A stretch of DNA of 61,134 bases, from contig JAJYLZ010000015.1 of assembly GCA_021787395.1 (NCBI GenBank), forward strand, positions 1 through 61,134. Direction: 5' to 3'. Source of the DNA: Chloroflexota bacterium. GTDB taxonomy: Bacteria; Chloroflexota; Limnocylindria; Limnocylindrales; CSP1-4. Every line of letters begins with the position of its first letter. Positions within the stretch are counted from its first letter, which is position 1. This document shows, one piece after another, positions 41,230-48,728 of this stretch. The notes under the pieces are model-generated. The model was not told where the DNA came from. It was given only the letters and a program-made list of their open reading frames with translations, and ran no database searches. The position numbers and the translations under genes were made by a program.

Positions 41230-42378
41230 TCACAGCTCGGACAGTGGGACGACACGGCCGGCCTCGGCGTCCGCGGCCCCCTCAACCGTCCGCTCCCATG
41301 CGCCGGGGATGGCGTCGAGCGCCACAACCGCGGGGCGGTTGAGCGACCGGCGGCTCGAGGCGTTCCCGCTGATCGCTCGACGCCGTCGCGTCTTCACGTA
41401 GGCGGCCACCCAGGACTTCGTGCTGTACCAGCCGTTGGGCTTCCGCACCGCCCGGAGCGCGTTTCGCTCGGCTGCGCGACGCAATGCCAGCGCCGAGACG
41501 GATCTCGTCGCGAGCGCCGAGAGAGGCAGCAGCTGGTGCGGCCCCCCGAGCGCTGGAAGGAGGAAGCGGTCGAGGCAATCCTTCACCGCCCGGGCAAGCA
41601 GCTCCCCGAGGGGACCATTGTCGCCGTGGTCCGCTCGGTCCAGGGCCCGCAGGTACTTCGGGCGGTCCTTCTTGTAGATGATGGCCGGGGCGAGCCCGTG
41701 GCGGACCAGGAGGAGGTCCAGCGCCAGACGCCCAGTTCGCCCGTTCCCGTCTCGGAAGGGGTGGATCCGCTCGAACTCGGCGTGCACTCCCGCGAGGTGC
41801 TCCATGAGCAGTCCGGCTGCGGCCGGGCCGCCGTTCGCCTGGCGGAGCCAGTCCGACACAAGGGCGGGGATCTCCGTGAAGTCGGGCGGCGCCATGCCGC
41901 CGCTGAACGCCCTGATGTTGTGCTGCCGGAAACCGCCGGGCGTCTCGCCGGGGAGCAGGTCGTCAGGTGGCTTGACCCTCCACGCCGGTTCGACGACGAG
42001 GCGGTGTATCTCGCGGAGCTCAGTCAGGGTGATGTATGGCATGTCGTGGCTCCGCTCGGTCTCCCGGTCGGATGCCTGCGCGTAGACCCACTGTGCAGCG
42101 TCCGCGTAGCCGCGGACCTCGAGGTATTCGGCGAGCTGCTTATCGCCTACGGCCTGGCCGGTGTCGAGCAGCGTCTGGACCTGCTTGAGGATCAACGTGT
42201 TGCCCTCGATCGCGGTCGAGTTGTGCGTCTCCTCGTACCAGATGTCGGCCCAGATGTCGGACGCAACATCCGGTCCCGGCAGCCCGCCGATCCTGTTGAG
42301 GTCGGCTGTCGACTGCTCGACGGCCGTGTAGATCGATGCCCGGCTGGGTCGCCCGCGCCCGACCTTCGTGATGACCAC
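41230..42378 (-). CDS. Fic-domain protein (AMP-transferase type) with N-terminal inhibitory helix
   Basis: 382 residues. The Fic core motif HPFRDGNGRTGR (206-217) is canonical, so nucleotide transfer (usually AMPylation) is expected. STAIEGN at 54-60 matches the inhibitory helix motif [S/T]xxxE[G/N], with E58 as the blocking glutamate, placing it in the class with an N-terminal self-inhibitor. The flap region EIHRLVVEPAW and PGGFRQHNIRAF fit. The C terminus (about 285-345: LSALATRSVSALALRRAAER, RKPNGWYSTKSWVAAYVKTRRRR) resembles the small DNA-binding-like end domain of many Fic proteins. It starts with GTG and is read from a promoter covered by a doubled operator. The target protein is unknown. 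Confidence 0.92.
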   Translation of the reverse strand: MVITKVGRGRPSRASIYTAVEQSTADLNRIGGLPGPDVASDIWADIWYEETHNSTAIEGNTLILKQVQTLLDTGQAVGDKQLAEYLEVRGYADAAQWVYAQASDRETERSHDMPYITLTELREIHRLVVEPAWRVKPPDDLLPGETPGGFRQHNIRAFSGGMAPPDFTEIPALVSDWLRQANGGPAAAGLLMEHLAGVHAEFERIHPFRDGNGRTGRLALDLLLVRHGLAPAIIYKKDRPKYLRALDRADHGDNGPLGELLARAVKDCLDRFLLPALGGPHQLLPLSALATRSVSALALRRAAERNALRAVRKPNGWYSTKSWVAAYVKTRRRRAISGNASSRRSLNRPAVVALDAIPGAWERTVEGAADAEAGRVVPLSEL

Positions 42379-42380
42379 GG

Positions 42381-42415
42381 TGGTACGTCCTCACCAGGAT
42401 AAATGGACCGTACCA
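42381..42415. promoter_or_regulatory. fic operator 1 (35-bp inverted repeat)
   Basis: Begins TGGTACGTC and ends GACCGTACCA. The arms TGGTACG/CGTACCA are perfectly inverted. It lies between the -10 box and the fic start. Confidence 0.65.
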
Positions 42416-42417
42416 TG

Positions 42418-42446
42418 ATCATGGGATGTGGTACGTCAGCCGTCAA
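42418..42446 (-). promoter_or_regulatory. fic promoter TTGACG-17-CATGAT
   Basis: -35 TTGACG, spacer of exactly 17 nt, -10 CATGAT on the minus strand. An operator half-site lies in the spacer, and others lie just outside both boxes, so binding would block RNA polymerase. Confidence 0.6.
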
Positions 42447-42463
42447 GTAACACGACCGTACCA
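42429..42463. promoter_or_regulatory. fic operator 2 (35-bp inverted repeat)
   Basis: Same length and arms as operator 1 (TGGTACGTC ... GACCGTACCA), shifted by exactly 48 bp. It covers the spacer and -35 region. The 20 bases or so between the arms differ from operator 1, so only the arms are conserved. Confidence 0.65.
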
Positions 42464-42542
42464 AGCGCCCGTGGCGTCGAGCTTGCGGACGTGCCGTTGC
42501 AGGCGCGGAACCTGGGCGTGCCGGCGCCGGGGCCGCTGCGTG

Positions 42543-42568
42543 GCAGCAATGCTGCTATACTGCATTGC
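42543..42568 (+). promoter_or_regulatory. Toxin-antitoxin promoter and operator
   Basis: The -10 box TATACT (42556-42561) lies between the arms GCAATGC (42546-42552) and GCATTGC (42562-42568). A second palindrome GCAGCA-A-TGCTGC (42543-42555) abuts it. This is the expected layout for repression by the antitoxin or the complex. Confidence 0.55.
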
Positions 42569-42868
42569 ATGAAGACGCATCTTCTCACCGTGCAGGCCCG
42601 GGGCACGTTCGTGCTGCCGGCCGAGCTGCGCCGTCGCCTGCACCTGGACCGGCCCGACGCCCAGCTCAAGCTCGTCGAGCAGGACGACGGGCGGCTCGAG
42701 CTGGTCCCGGTCGTCACGGTGCCGGCCGACCAGGCCTGGTTCTGGACCGAGCGCTGGCAGGCGATGGAGCGGGAGGCCGACGCCGACGTGGCGGCGGGCC
42801 GCACGACGGTCGTGGACGGGCTCGACGGCCTGCTCGGCCACCTCGACGGCCTCCGCCCGCAGCCGTGA
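42569..42868 (+). CDS. AbrB/SpoVT-type antitoxin
   Basis: 99 residues. The N-terminal swapped-hairpin DNA-binding domain (about 1-50: LLTVQARGTFVLPAELRRRLHL, LKLVEQDDGRLELVPV) is followed by an acidic helical tail (WQAMEREADADVAAGRTTVVDGLDGLL), typical of antitoxins that wrap their toxin. It is coupled to the next gene by GTGA. TATACT lies 7 nt before the ATG inside an inverted repeat, fitting leaderless, self-repressed expression. Confidence 0.82.
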   Translation: MKTHLLTVQARGTFVLPAELRRRLHLDRPDAQLKLVEQDDGRLELVPVVTVPADQAWFWTERWQAMEREADADVAAGRTTVVDGLDGLLGHLDGLRPQP

Positions 42869-43173
42869 AGTTCGAGGTCACCCAGAGCTTCGAGGCCGAC
42901 TACCGGAGGCTGAGCCCCGGAGAGGCCGGCCTCTTCCGGGCGGCCCTGGGGACCTTCGTGGCCGCGTGCGACCGGTACGCGGCCGACCCGGCCGCGAAGT
43001 GGCCCGCGTCGCTGCGGGTCCGGGACGTCGAGGGGGCGCCGGGCATCTGGGAGATGACGTGGAGCTTCTCCGGCCCCGACGGCCGGGCCACCTTCGAGTT
43101 CGTGCAGATCGAGGGGTCCCTGGGCGTCCGCTGGCGGAGGATCGGCGACCACTCGATCTTCGCGCGGCCGTGA
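42865..43173 (+). CDS. RelE/ParE-superfamily toxin-like protein
   Basis: 102 residues. The order of elements fits the RelE/ParE fold: an initial strand FEVTQSFEADYRRL, two helices, then strands (IWEMTWSFSGPDGRATFEFVQ, GVRWRRIGDHSIF) ending directly after the last strand. The conserved RWRRIGDHxIF end is common in RelE-type toxins. It could act as an mRNA interferase or gyrase inhibitor; sequence alone does not decide. The GTG start overlaps the antitoxin stop, giving antitoxin-first coupling. Confidence 0.78.
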   Translation: MKFEVTQSFEADYRRLSPGEAGLFRAALGTFVAACDRYAADPAAKWPASLRVRDVEGAPGIWEMTWSFSGPDGRATFEFVQIEGSLGVRWRRIGDHSIFARP

Positions 43174-43206
43174 GGCGGCTCGTCGGTCTGGGACCTCCGT
43201 AATGGC

Positions 43207-43248
43207 AAATACTATTGACACGAAGGGCTAATCTGGTAAATAGTATTT
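43207..43248 (+). promoter_or_regulatory. XRE regulator promoter with 10-bp inverted-repeat operator
   Basis: AAATACTATT and its exact reverse complement AATAGTATTT are separated by 22 bp. TTGACA (43215-43220) overlaps the left arm. TAGTAT (43241-43246) lies in the right arm 5 nt before the ATG. The TTGACA-TAGTAT spacing is long (20 nt). It is one of the most AT-rich spots in the window. Autorepression by the downstream regulator is likely. Confidence 0.65.
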
Positions 43249-43251
43249 TCC

Positions 43252-43590
43252 ATGGGACGACCAGCACGACGCCTCTTCCCCGCCACTCAGCGGCGCGCCG
43301 AAGCCCTCGGCGAGCGTCTGCGCGCTGCCCGGCTGCGACGGCGCATGAGCGAGGCGGAGATGGCCGAGCGGGCATTCGTGACGCGCCCAACGCTGCGCAA
43401 GCTCGAGGCTGGTGACCTCACCGTGAGCGCTGCGGTGCTCGCGCGCGTGCTGGACATCCTCGGGATGGATCGAGACCTGGACCTCATCGCCGCCAGCGAC
43501 GAGACCGGGTACCGGCTGTTGGAGGCGCGGATGCCCAGACCGCATCGGACGGCCCCGAGAGACGTCACGGCTGGCGAGCCGAGCGGCTGA
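43252..43590 (+). CDS. XRE-family (HipB-like) transcriptional regulator
   Basis: 112 residues. The helix-turn-helix covers about 20-75: LGERLRAARLRRRMSEAEMAERAFVTRPTLRKLEAGDLTVSAAVLARVLDILGM. The following DLDLIAASDETGYRLLEARMPR is typical of HipB-type partners of HipA kinases, but no hipA follows. The start directly follows the operator with no ribosome site. It is probably a self-regulating orphan, or the controller of other modules in this small island. Confidence 0.85.
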   Translation: MGRPARRLFPATQRRAEALGERLRAARLRRRMSEAEMAERAFVTRPTLRKLEAGDLTVSAAVLARVLDILGMDRDLDLIAASDETGYRLLEARMPRPHRTAPRDVTAGEPSG

Positions 43591-43597
43591 CTCGCTC

Positions 43598-43615
43598 GCG
43601 CCGACTCTTCGGCGC
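43598..43615 (+). terminator. Weak hairpin after the XRE gene
   Basis: GCGCCG-ACTCTT-CGGCGC, six pairs, 8 nt after the stop. There is no T-run. Confidence 0.35.
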
Positions 43616-43690
43616 CCTGACCCCGACCGTCGGTATCCTTGCCCGGCTCCCCCCGGGCATCCGGCCCGGTCCCAGCAGGGCGGGTGACAG

Positions 43691-44935
43691 GTGCAGCAGA
43701 GCGGGTCGCGGACGGCGTACACGGCGGCGGTGGGGGCCGGCCTCGTCGTGGCCTCGTTCTTCGTCTTCTGGCTCTCGAACCAGCACTTCAGCGCGGGCCG
43801 CGCGGACTTCATGTACCTCGCGGACGCCTTCCTGCACCTGCGGACGTGGATCCCGCTGGGCCTCGCGCCCAACGCGCCCCAGGTGAACGAGAACGACGTC
43901 ATCGTCCGCGGCGGCCACATCTTCGTGCCGTTCGCTCCCTTCCCGGCGATCGCGCTGATGCCCCTGGTGGCGCTCATCGGCCCGGTCAACGCGGACCACT
44001 GGGAGACCGGGATCAACGCGGCGCTGGCGGCGGCGGTGGTGGGCCTCGCCTACTGGGTGCCCGGGCGGATCGGCGTCCGGACGATCGCGGGCCGGCTGTT
44101 CCTGGCGGTCCTGCTGGGCTTCTCCACCCAGATCTGGTGGGTGACCACCCGGGGCGGGGTGTGGCACACGGGCCACCTGGTGGCCACGATCCTGACGCTG
44201 TTGCTGCTGGCCGAGATGTTCGGCCGGCAGCGGGCGCTGCTGATGGGCTTCCTCGTCGGCCTGGGCTTCCTGACCCGGGCGCCGCTGGCGTTCGCGGGGC
44301 CGGGCCTGGCGCTGTGGGCCCTGCACCGCTCGGGCGCGCTCGAGCGCGGGCTGGGGGCGTGGGAGCGCCTGGAGGCCCTGCCCTGGCGGGACTGGCTGCT
44401 GCTCGTCGTCGGCTTCGCGCCCAGCCTGGCGTTCTTCCTGTTCTACAACTGGGCGCGCTTCGGCTCGGCGCTCGAGTCCGGCTACGACATGGCCACCCTG
44501 CCGGCGTTCCTGGAGGCCCTCCGGGCGCAGGGGATGTTCTCGCCGGTGCACATCGGGATGAACCTGGACTACCTGTTCTGGAAGCTGCCCCTGTTCACGA
44601 CCTCGTTCCCGTACTTCCGGCCCGACGGCCTGGGGATGTCGGTGCTCTTCACCAGCCCGGCCCTGTTCGTGGGCCTGCTGGCGCCGTGGCGGGACCGCCG
44701 GACCTGGATCCTCCTCGCCACCGCGGTGCTGGTGCTGATCCCAACCCTGCTCTACTACGGCGGCGGCTGGCTCCAGTACGGCTACCGCTACTTCCTGGAC
44801 TCGATCCCCTTCGTGTGGGCGATGGCGGCGCTGTACGGGGCGCGGCGCGTCGGCTTCCCGTGGTGGGCGTGGGTGCTGCTGGGCTGGGGCGTGCTGATCG
44901 GGCTGGGCGGGGTGTACTGGGCGTACCACCTGTAG
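43691..44935 (+). CDS. Polytopic membrane protein, GT-C glycosyltransferase-like
   Basis: 414 residues with about 10 helices. The first outside loop is SAGRADFMYLADAFLHLRTW, then NDVIVRGGHIFVPFAPFPAIALMPL, GFLTRAPLAFAGPGLALWAL, and a tyrosine-rich YYGGGWLQYGYRYFLDSIPF. The general layout (short N terminus, acidic first loop, repeated hairpins) fits GT-C enzymes, but I do not recognise the exact family. It starts with GTG; TATCCT lies about 50 nt upstream. Confidence 0.7.
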   Translation: MQQSGSRTAYTAAVGAGLVVASFFVFWLSNQHFSAGRADFMYLADAFLHLRTWIPLGLAPNAPQVNENDVIVRGGHIFVPFAPFPAIALMPLVALIGPVNADHWETGINAALAAAVVGLAYWVPGRIGVRTIAGRLFLAVLLGFSTQIWWVTTRGGVWHTGHLVATILTLLLLAEMFGRQRALLMGFLVGLGFLTRAPLAFAGPGLALWALHRSGALERGLGAWERLEALPWRDWLLLVVGFAPSLAFFLFYNWARFGSALESGYDMATLPAFLEALRAQGMFSPVHIGMNLDYLFWKLPLFTTSFPYFRPDGLGMSVLFTSPALFVGLLAPWRDRRTWILLATAVLVLIPTLLYYGGGWLQYGYRYFLDSIPFVWAMAALYGARRVGFPWWAWVLLGWGVLIGLGGVYWAYHL

Positions 44936-44985
44936 GGGTGCGGGCCGGCGCGGCTCCCTCGGACGACCCCTTCCGGGCCCGGTGC

Positions 44986-44991
44986 TATCCT
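44986..44991 (+). promoter_or_regulatory. -10 box TATCCT of the acyltransferase/GT4 pair
   Basis: TATCCT, 6 nt, GTG at 44998; leaderless layout. Confidence 0.4.
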
Positions 44992-44997
44992 CCGGCC

Positions 44998-46173
44998 GTG
45001 CCCCCCTCCACTGCCGTAGACGCGCCCGCCCGTCCCCCATCCACCGCGCTGCGCGCCGTCCGCCGGCCCTTCGAGCAGCTGGACCCGGCCGCCTGGGACG
45101 CCCTCGCGGCGGCCAGCCCGTGGGCCACCCCGTTCTCGTCCTGGGCGTTCCACCGCGCCTGGTGGGACGGCTACGGCGCCAACGCGCACGAGGAGACGCT
45201 GGTCCTGGTCCCGGCCGACGGGCCCGACGACGCGGACCCGGTGGCGATCATCCCGCTGATGCACCGTCACGAGGTGGAGCCGCGGGACCTGGAGCTGCAC
45301 ACCGCCATCCGCCACGGCGAGGGCCTCGAGCTCACCCCGGTCCCGGCCGACGCCAAGGCGCTGTTCTTCGGGGCCAGCTACCACGCCGACTACGCCACCA
45401 TCCTGGGCGCGCCCGAGCGCATGGCCGCGGCCGCCGAGGCGTTCGCCGAGTACTGCGCGGCGGGCGGCGACCCCGAGCACCCCCAGCCGTGGGACGCGGT
45501 GGACCTGCGCCGCCTGCGCACCGGCGACCCCGCCCTGGCCGCCCTGTCCGAGGCCTTCGGCCGGCGGGAGATGGAGCAGGGCTGGACCCTCAACGTCGAG
45601 CCCGAGGAGGTGTGCCCGGTGGCGGCCCTGCCCGAGGGCGCGTCCATGGACGAGTTCCTGGGCACCCTGGGCAAGAAGGAGCGCCACGAGATCCGGCGCA
45701 AGGTGCGGCGGGCCGAGGCGGCGGGCGAGGTGCGCCTGGAGCCGTCCGCCGACCTGCTGGCGGACCTGCCCGAGTTCATCGACCTCCACCAGCGCCGCTG
45801 GGGCGACGACGGGCTGTTCCCGGACACCGAGGGCGGCGCCCAGAGCCGGCGCTTCTTCGAGCGGCTGTTCGAGCTGGCCGGCGGCGACGGCCCGCTGCGC
45901 CTGGCCTTCCTGACGGTGGGCGGCCGCCGGGTCGCCGCCTGCGTGTCGTTCGACACCGGCGACGCCTGCCTCTACTACAACGCCGGCGTGGACCCCGACG
46001 CGCGCGAGCTGTCGCCGGGCGTGGTCATGGTGGAGCGCCTCGTGGAGCGGGCCGTGGAGCGCGGCGCGCGGCGGATCGACTTCCTGCGCGGCAACGAGCC
46101 CTACAAGTACGAGTGGGGGGCGGCGGACAGCCCAATCTGGCGCCTGCTGGTCCGCCGAACAGTTCCCAGATGA
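44998..46173 (+). CDS. CelD/FemAB-like acyltransferase (GNAT, Acetyltransf_6 type)
   Basis: 391 residues. An N-terminal domain (LDPAAWDALAAASPWATPFSSWAFHRAWW, typical of the BcsL/CelD group) is followed by the GNAT-like half: SMDEFLGTLGKKERHEIRRKVRRAEA, EFIDLHQRRWGDDGLF, ACVSFDTGDACLYYNAGVDP, ELSPGVVMVERLVERAVERG, and the hallmark DFLRGNEPYKYEWGA. It probably acylates a sugar or glycan. The stop overlaps the following GT4 start (ATGA). Confidence 0.85.
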   Translation: MPPSTAVDAPARPPSTALRAVRRPFEQLDPAAWDALAAASPWATPFSSWAFHRAWWDGYGANAHEETLVLVPADGPDDADPVAIIPLMHRHEVEPRDLELHTAIRHGEGLELTPVPADAKALFFGASYHADYATILGAPERMAAAAEAFAEYCAAGGDPEHPQPWDAVDLRRLRTGDPALAALSEAFGRREMEQGWTLNVEPEEVCPVAALPEGASMDEFLGTLGKKERHEIRRKVRRAEAAGEVRLEPSADLLADLPEFIDLHQRRWGDDGLFPDTEGGAQSRRFFERLFELAGGDGPLRLAFLTVGGRRVAACVSFDTGDACLYYNAGVDPDARELSPGVVMVERLVERAVERGARRIDFLRGNEPYKYEWGAADSPIWRLLVRRTVPR

Positions 46174-47378
46174 CGAGACCGCTGCCCACCGACCCCTGCG
46201 TCGCCCCCATGGTCCACCGGCCCGTGCCCGGCCGGGACAGGGTCCGCGTGGTCCAGGTCATGGCCACCGGCACCAACGGCGGCGCCCAGGAGCACGTGTT
46301 CAACCTGGTCAGCCGCCTCGACCCCGACTTCTACGACGTGTCGGTGGTGTCGCTCTCGCCGGGCTCGGCGGTGCGCAAGCTCCAGCGGGCGGGCGTCGAG
46401 GTCACGGTGATCGACGAGCCCGACGACGTGATCGCCACCGCCACCCTCGCCGCCCACCTGGCGGACGTGCGCCCGGACGTCATCCACAACCACATGTTCC
46501 GGGCCGAGGTGGTGGGCACCAAGGCGGCCGTCGCCCTGGCCAGCGCCGGTCACCGCCGCCCGTGGGTGGTGTCCACCGTCCACTCCTCGCGGGTGCGCTC
46601 GTGCGAGGACCAGGAGCTGCTGCGCCAGCTGACCCCGTCCATGGACCGCCTGGTGGTGGTGTCGCGGGCGATCGAGCGCAAGGTCGTCGAGGAGGGGCGC
46701 CATGGCGCCGAGCGCGTCCTGGTCTACAACGGCGTGGACCTGGACCGGCTGGTCCACCTGGAGCCCTGCTGCACCCTCCGCGAGGAGTACGGCATGGAGC
46801 CCGACGCGAGCCTCGTGGGCGTGGTGGGCCGCCTGGAGCTGGAGAAGGGCCACCCGACGCTGCTCGAGGCCTGGCCGCTGGTGCTCGAGCGGGTGCCCCG
46901 GGCCTATCTGCTCATCGTCGGCGAGGGCAGCCGCCAGGACGCGCTGCACCAGATCGCCCGCGAGCAGGGGATCGAGCGCCACGTCATCTTCACCGGCCGC
47001 CGCGACGACATCCCCGCGGTCACCGCGGCCCTCGACGTCGCGGTCCTGCCCTCCTACCGCGAGGCCCAGGGCCTCACGATCCTGGAGGCGATGGCGATGT
47101 CGCGCCCGGTGGTGGCGTCCAACGTGGGCGGCATCCCCGAGATGGTGGAGGACGGCGTCACCGGCCTGCTCGTCCCGCCCCACGACCCGCCCGCCCTGGC
47201 CGCCGCCGTCAGCCGGCTGCTCCTGGACCACCCGCTCGCGGACACCCTCGCCCGGGCCGGCCACGATCTGGTCCACGACCGCTTCTGCGTCCAGCGGATG
47301 GTGAACGCCGTCCAGGAGCTCTACGACGACGGCGCCCGCGCGGTGCGCCCCCGGGAGGTCTCCTCGGCGGCGGGCTGA
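46170..47378 (+). CDS. GT4-family glycosyltransferase
   Basis: 402 residues, GT-B fold. It has VRVVQVMATGTNGGAQEHVFNLVSRL, PDVIHNHMFRAEVVGT, RLVVVSRAIERKVVEEG, VGVVGRLELEKGHPTLLEAW, GEGSRQDALHQIA and the E-X7-E region SYREAQGLTILEAMAMSRPVVASNVGGIPEMVEDG. It is coupled to the acyltransferase, so the two probably act on the same glycan. Confidence 0.9.
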   Translation: MTRPLPTDPCVAPMVHRPVPGRDRVRVVQVMATGTNGGAQEHVFNLVSRLDPDFYDVSVVSLSPGSAVRKLQRAGVEVTVIDEPDDVIATATLAAHLADVRPDVIHNHMFRAEVVGTKAAVALASAGHRRPWVVSTVHSSRVRSCEDQELLRQLTPSMDRLVVVSRAIERKVVEEGRHGAERVLVYNGVDLDRLVHLEPCCTLREEYGMEPDASLVGVVGRLELEKGHPTLLEAWPLVLERVPRAYLLIVGEGSRQDALHQIAREQGIERHVIFTGRRDDIPAVTAALDVAVLPSYREAQGLTILEAMAMSRPVVASNVGGIPEMVEDGVTGLLVPPHDPPALAAAVSRLLLDHPLADTLARAGHDLVHDRFCVQRMVNAVQELYDDGARAVRPREVSSAAG

Positions 47379-47427
47379 CGATGCGACCCCGGACCATCGG
47401 GGCTCGGCCGTGACGCTTCGCAGTCGC

Positions 47428-47433
47428 TAGCAT
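47428..47433 (+). promoter_or_regulatory. -10 box TAGCAT of the GT87 gene
   Basis: TAGCAT, 8 nt, ATG at 47442. Confidence 0.35.
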
Positions 47434-47441
47434 CGGCGGCG

Positions 47442-48728
47442 ATGGACCTCCAGTTCGGTCGCCTCGAGACCAGCCGCTCGGCTGGCCAGCTCGAACGCCA
47501 TATGGTTGCCGCGGTTGCGACGGCCGCCGCTATCTGGGGTGCCTTCGCGGTCTTGTTCTGGCAGATGTACGGAAGCCGGGTACCGCACGGGGCTGGTTTC
47601 GACTTCGAGATCCTGCTCACCGGGGCGCAGCGCGCGGCGTCCGGCCAACCACCGTATGACCCGTCGCTGCTGGCTGGGCAGGCCACGGCCATCACCGAGG
47701 AGTTCTACACCTACCCACCGCTTGTGGCGCAGGCGCTGGTGCCGGTGGCGAGCCTGCCGCCCTTGGCAGTCATCATTCCGTTCCTTGCCATCGCGGCGCT
47801 GGCCGGGGCGGCAGTGCTCGGGCTGATCCTGGCCCGCGGCGGGATACCCCTCCGCGCCGGGGCGGCTGCGAGCGCGGCGCTGGTCCTGCTGCCGTTCTGG
47901 TTCCCCTTCACGCTGGCGATGCTGTTCGCCAACTTCGACGCGCTCTTCGTCGCACTCTACGGGCTTGTGGTGCTCGCTGCCGTGGAGCGGGTCCCGTCAC
48001 GCCGCACCGTCCTGACAGCGGGGATCGCGCTCGCGCTCGCCGCCCTGACCAAGCTCCACCCGGCCGTCCTCGGCGTGTGGCTGTTGGCCCGTGGCTGGCG
48101 CGAGCGGACGCGGGGCGAACACGGCGTTGTGGCGGCCGGCAGGACGGTGCCCGCTAGTTGGATGGTGGCGGCTGCCGCTGTAACAGCCGCCCTCGTGGTG
48201 CTTCTTCTGAGCGTGCTTGTCGGCGGCATCGAGCCGTGGCGCGATTACTTGACCATGCTGCGGTCGAGCACGGGCGTCGGCCTGCTCGACCCGCGTAATC
48301 TCGCGCCTGTGCCCCAGTTCGCACTCCGGATGGGCCTCGGAGCGTCGGCCGTCGGGCCAGGCCAGTCCGCCATGGTCGTCCTGGCGCTTGCGACCACGAT
48401 CGCGGCCGCGCTCACGGTGGACGACCCCCTGACATCGATCCTCTGGGCGATCACGGCCTCGCTGGTCGTGCTGCCGGTGACGTGGTTCCACCACCTCGCC
48501 GTCCTGGCGCCAATCCTCGCCGCGGCCCTTGCCCGGTCCTGGGTGATCGGGGGGACCGTCGTTGGTTGGACCGCGGCTGCCGTGCTGGCAGCGCTGCTCG
48601 TCGGCGTAGCTGGGTTCGGCACGGTGGTCGCGTGGCTCACCGTGGCCGTCGCGTTCGCCGCCGTGCGGATCAGCGCAAACCGGGGCAGTTCGTCGGTGGC
48701 AGCGCCGCCCGTCTCCACAGGCGCCTGA
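47442..48728 (+). CDS. GT87-family membrane mannosyltransferase-like protein
   Basis: 428 residues, about 11 helices. It has FDFEILLTGAQRAASGQPPYDP, FYTYPPLVAQALVPVASLPP, LTKLHPAVLGVWLLARGW and VVLPVTWFHHLAVLAPI. It is a clear paralogue of the protein at 23650 (same motifs in the same order, including GLLDPRNLAP versus AVVDPRNAGP). Codon use is less GC-rich than the neighbouring genes, suggesting a separate arrival. It ends directly against the next, opposite gene. Confidence 0.83.
   Translation: MDLQFGRLETSRSAGQLERHMVAAVATAAAIWGAFAVLFWQMYGSRVPHGAGFDFEILLTGAQRAASGQPPYDPSLLAGQATAITEEFYTYPPLVAQALVPVASLPPLAVIIPFLAIAALAGAAVLGLILARGGIPLRAGAAASAALVLLPFWFPFTLAMLFANFDALFVALYGLVVLAAVERVPSRRTVLTAGIALALAALTKLHPAVLGVWLLARGWRERTRGEHGVVAAGRTVPASWMVAAAAVTAALVVLLLSVLVGGIEPWRDYLTMLRSSTGVGLLDPRNLAPVPQFALRMGLGASAVGPGQSAMVVLALATTIAAALTVDDPLTSILWAITASLVVLPVTWFHHLAVLAPILAAALARSWVIGGTVVGWTAAAVLAALLVGVAGFGTVVAWLTVAVAFAAVRISANRGSSSVAAPPVSTGA

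Noticed and set aside
43252-43590. HipBA toxin-antitoxin module
   Set aside because: Only the HipB-like regulator is present; the next gene is a membrane protein with no kinase motifs.
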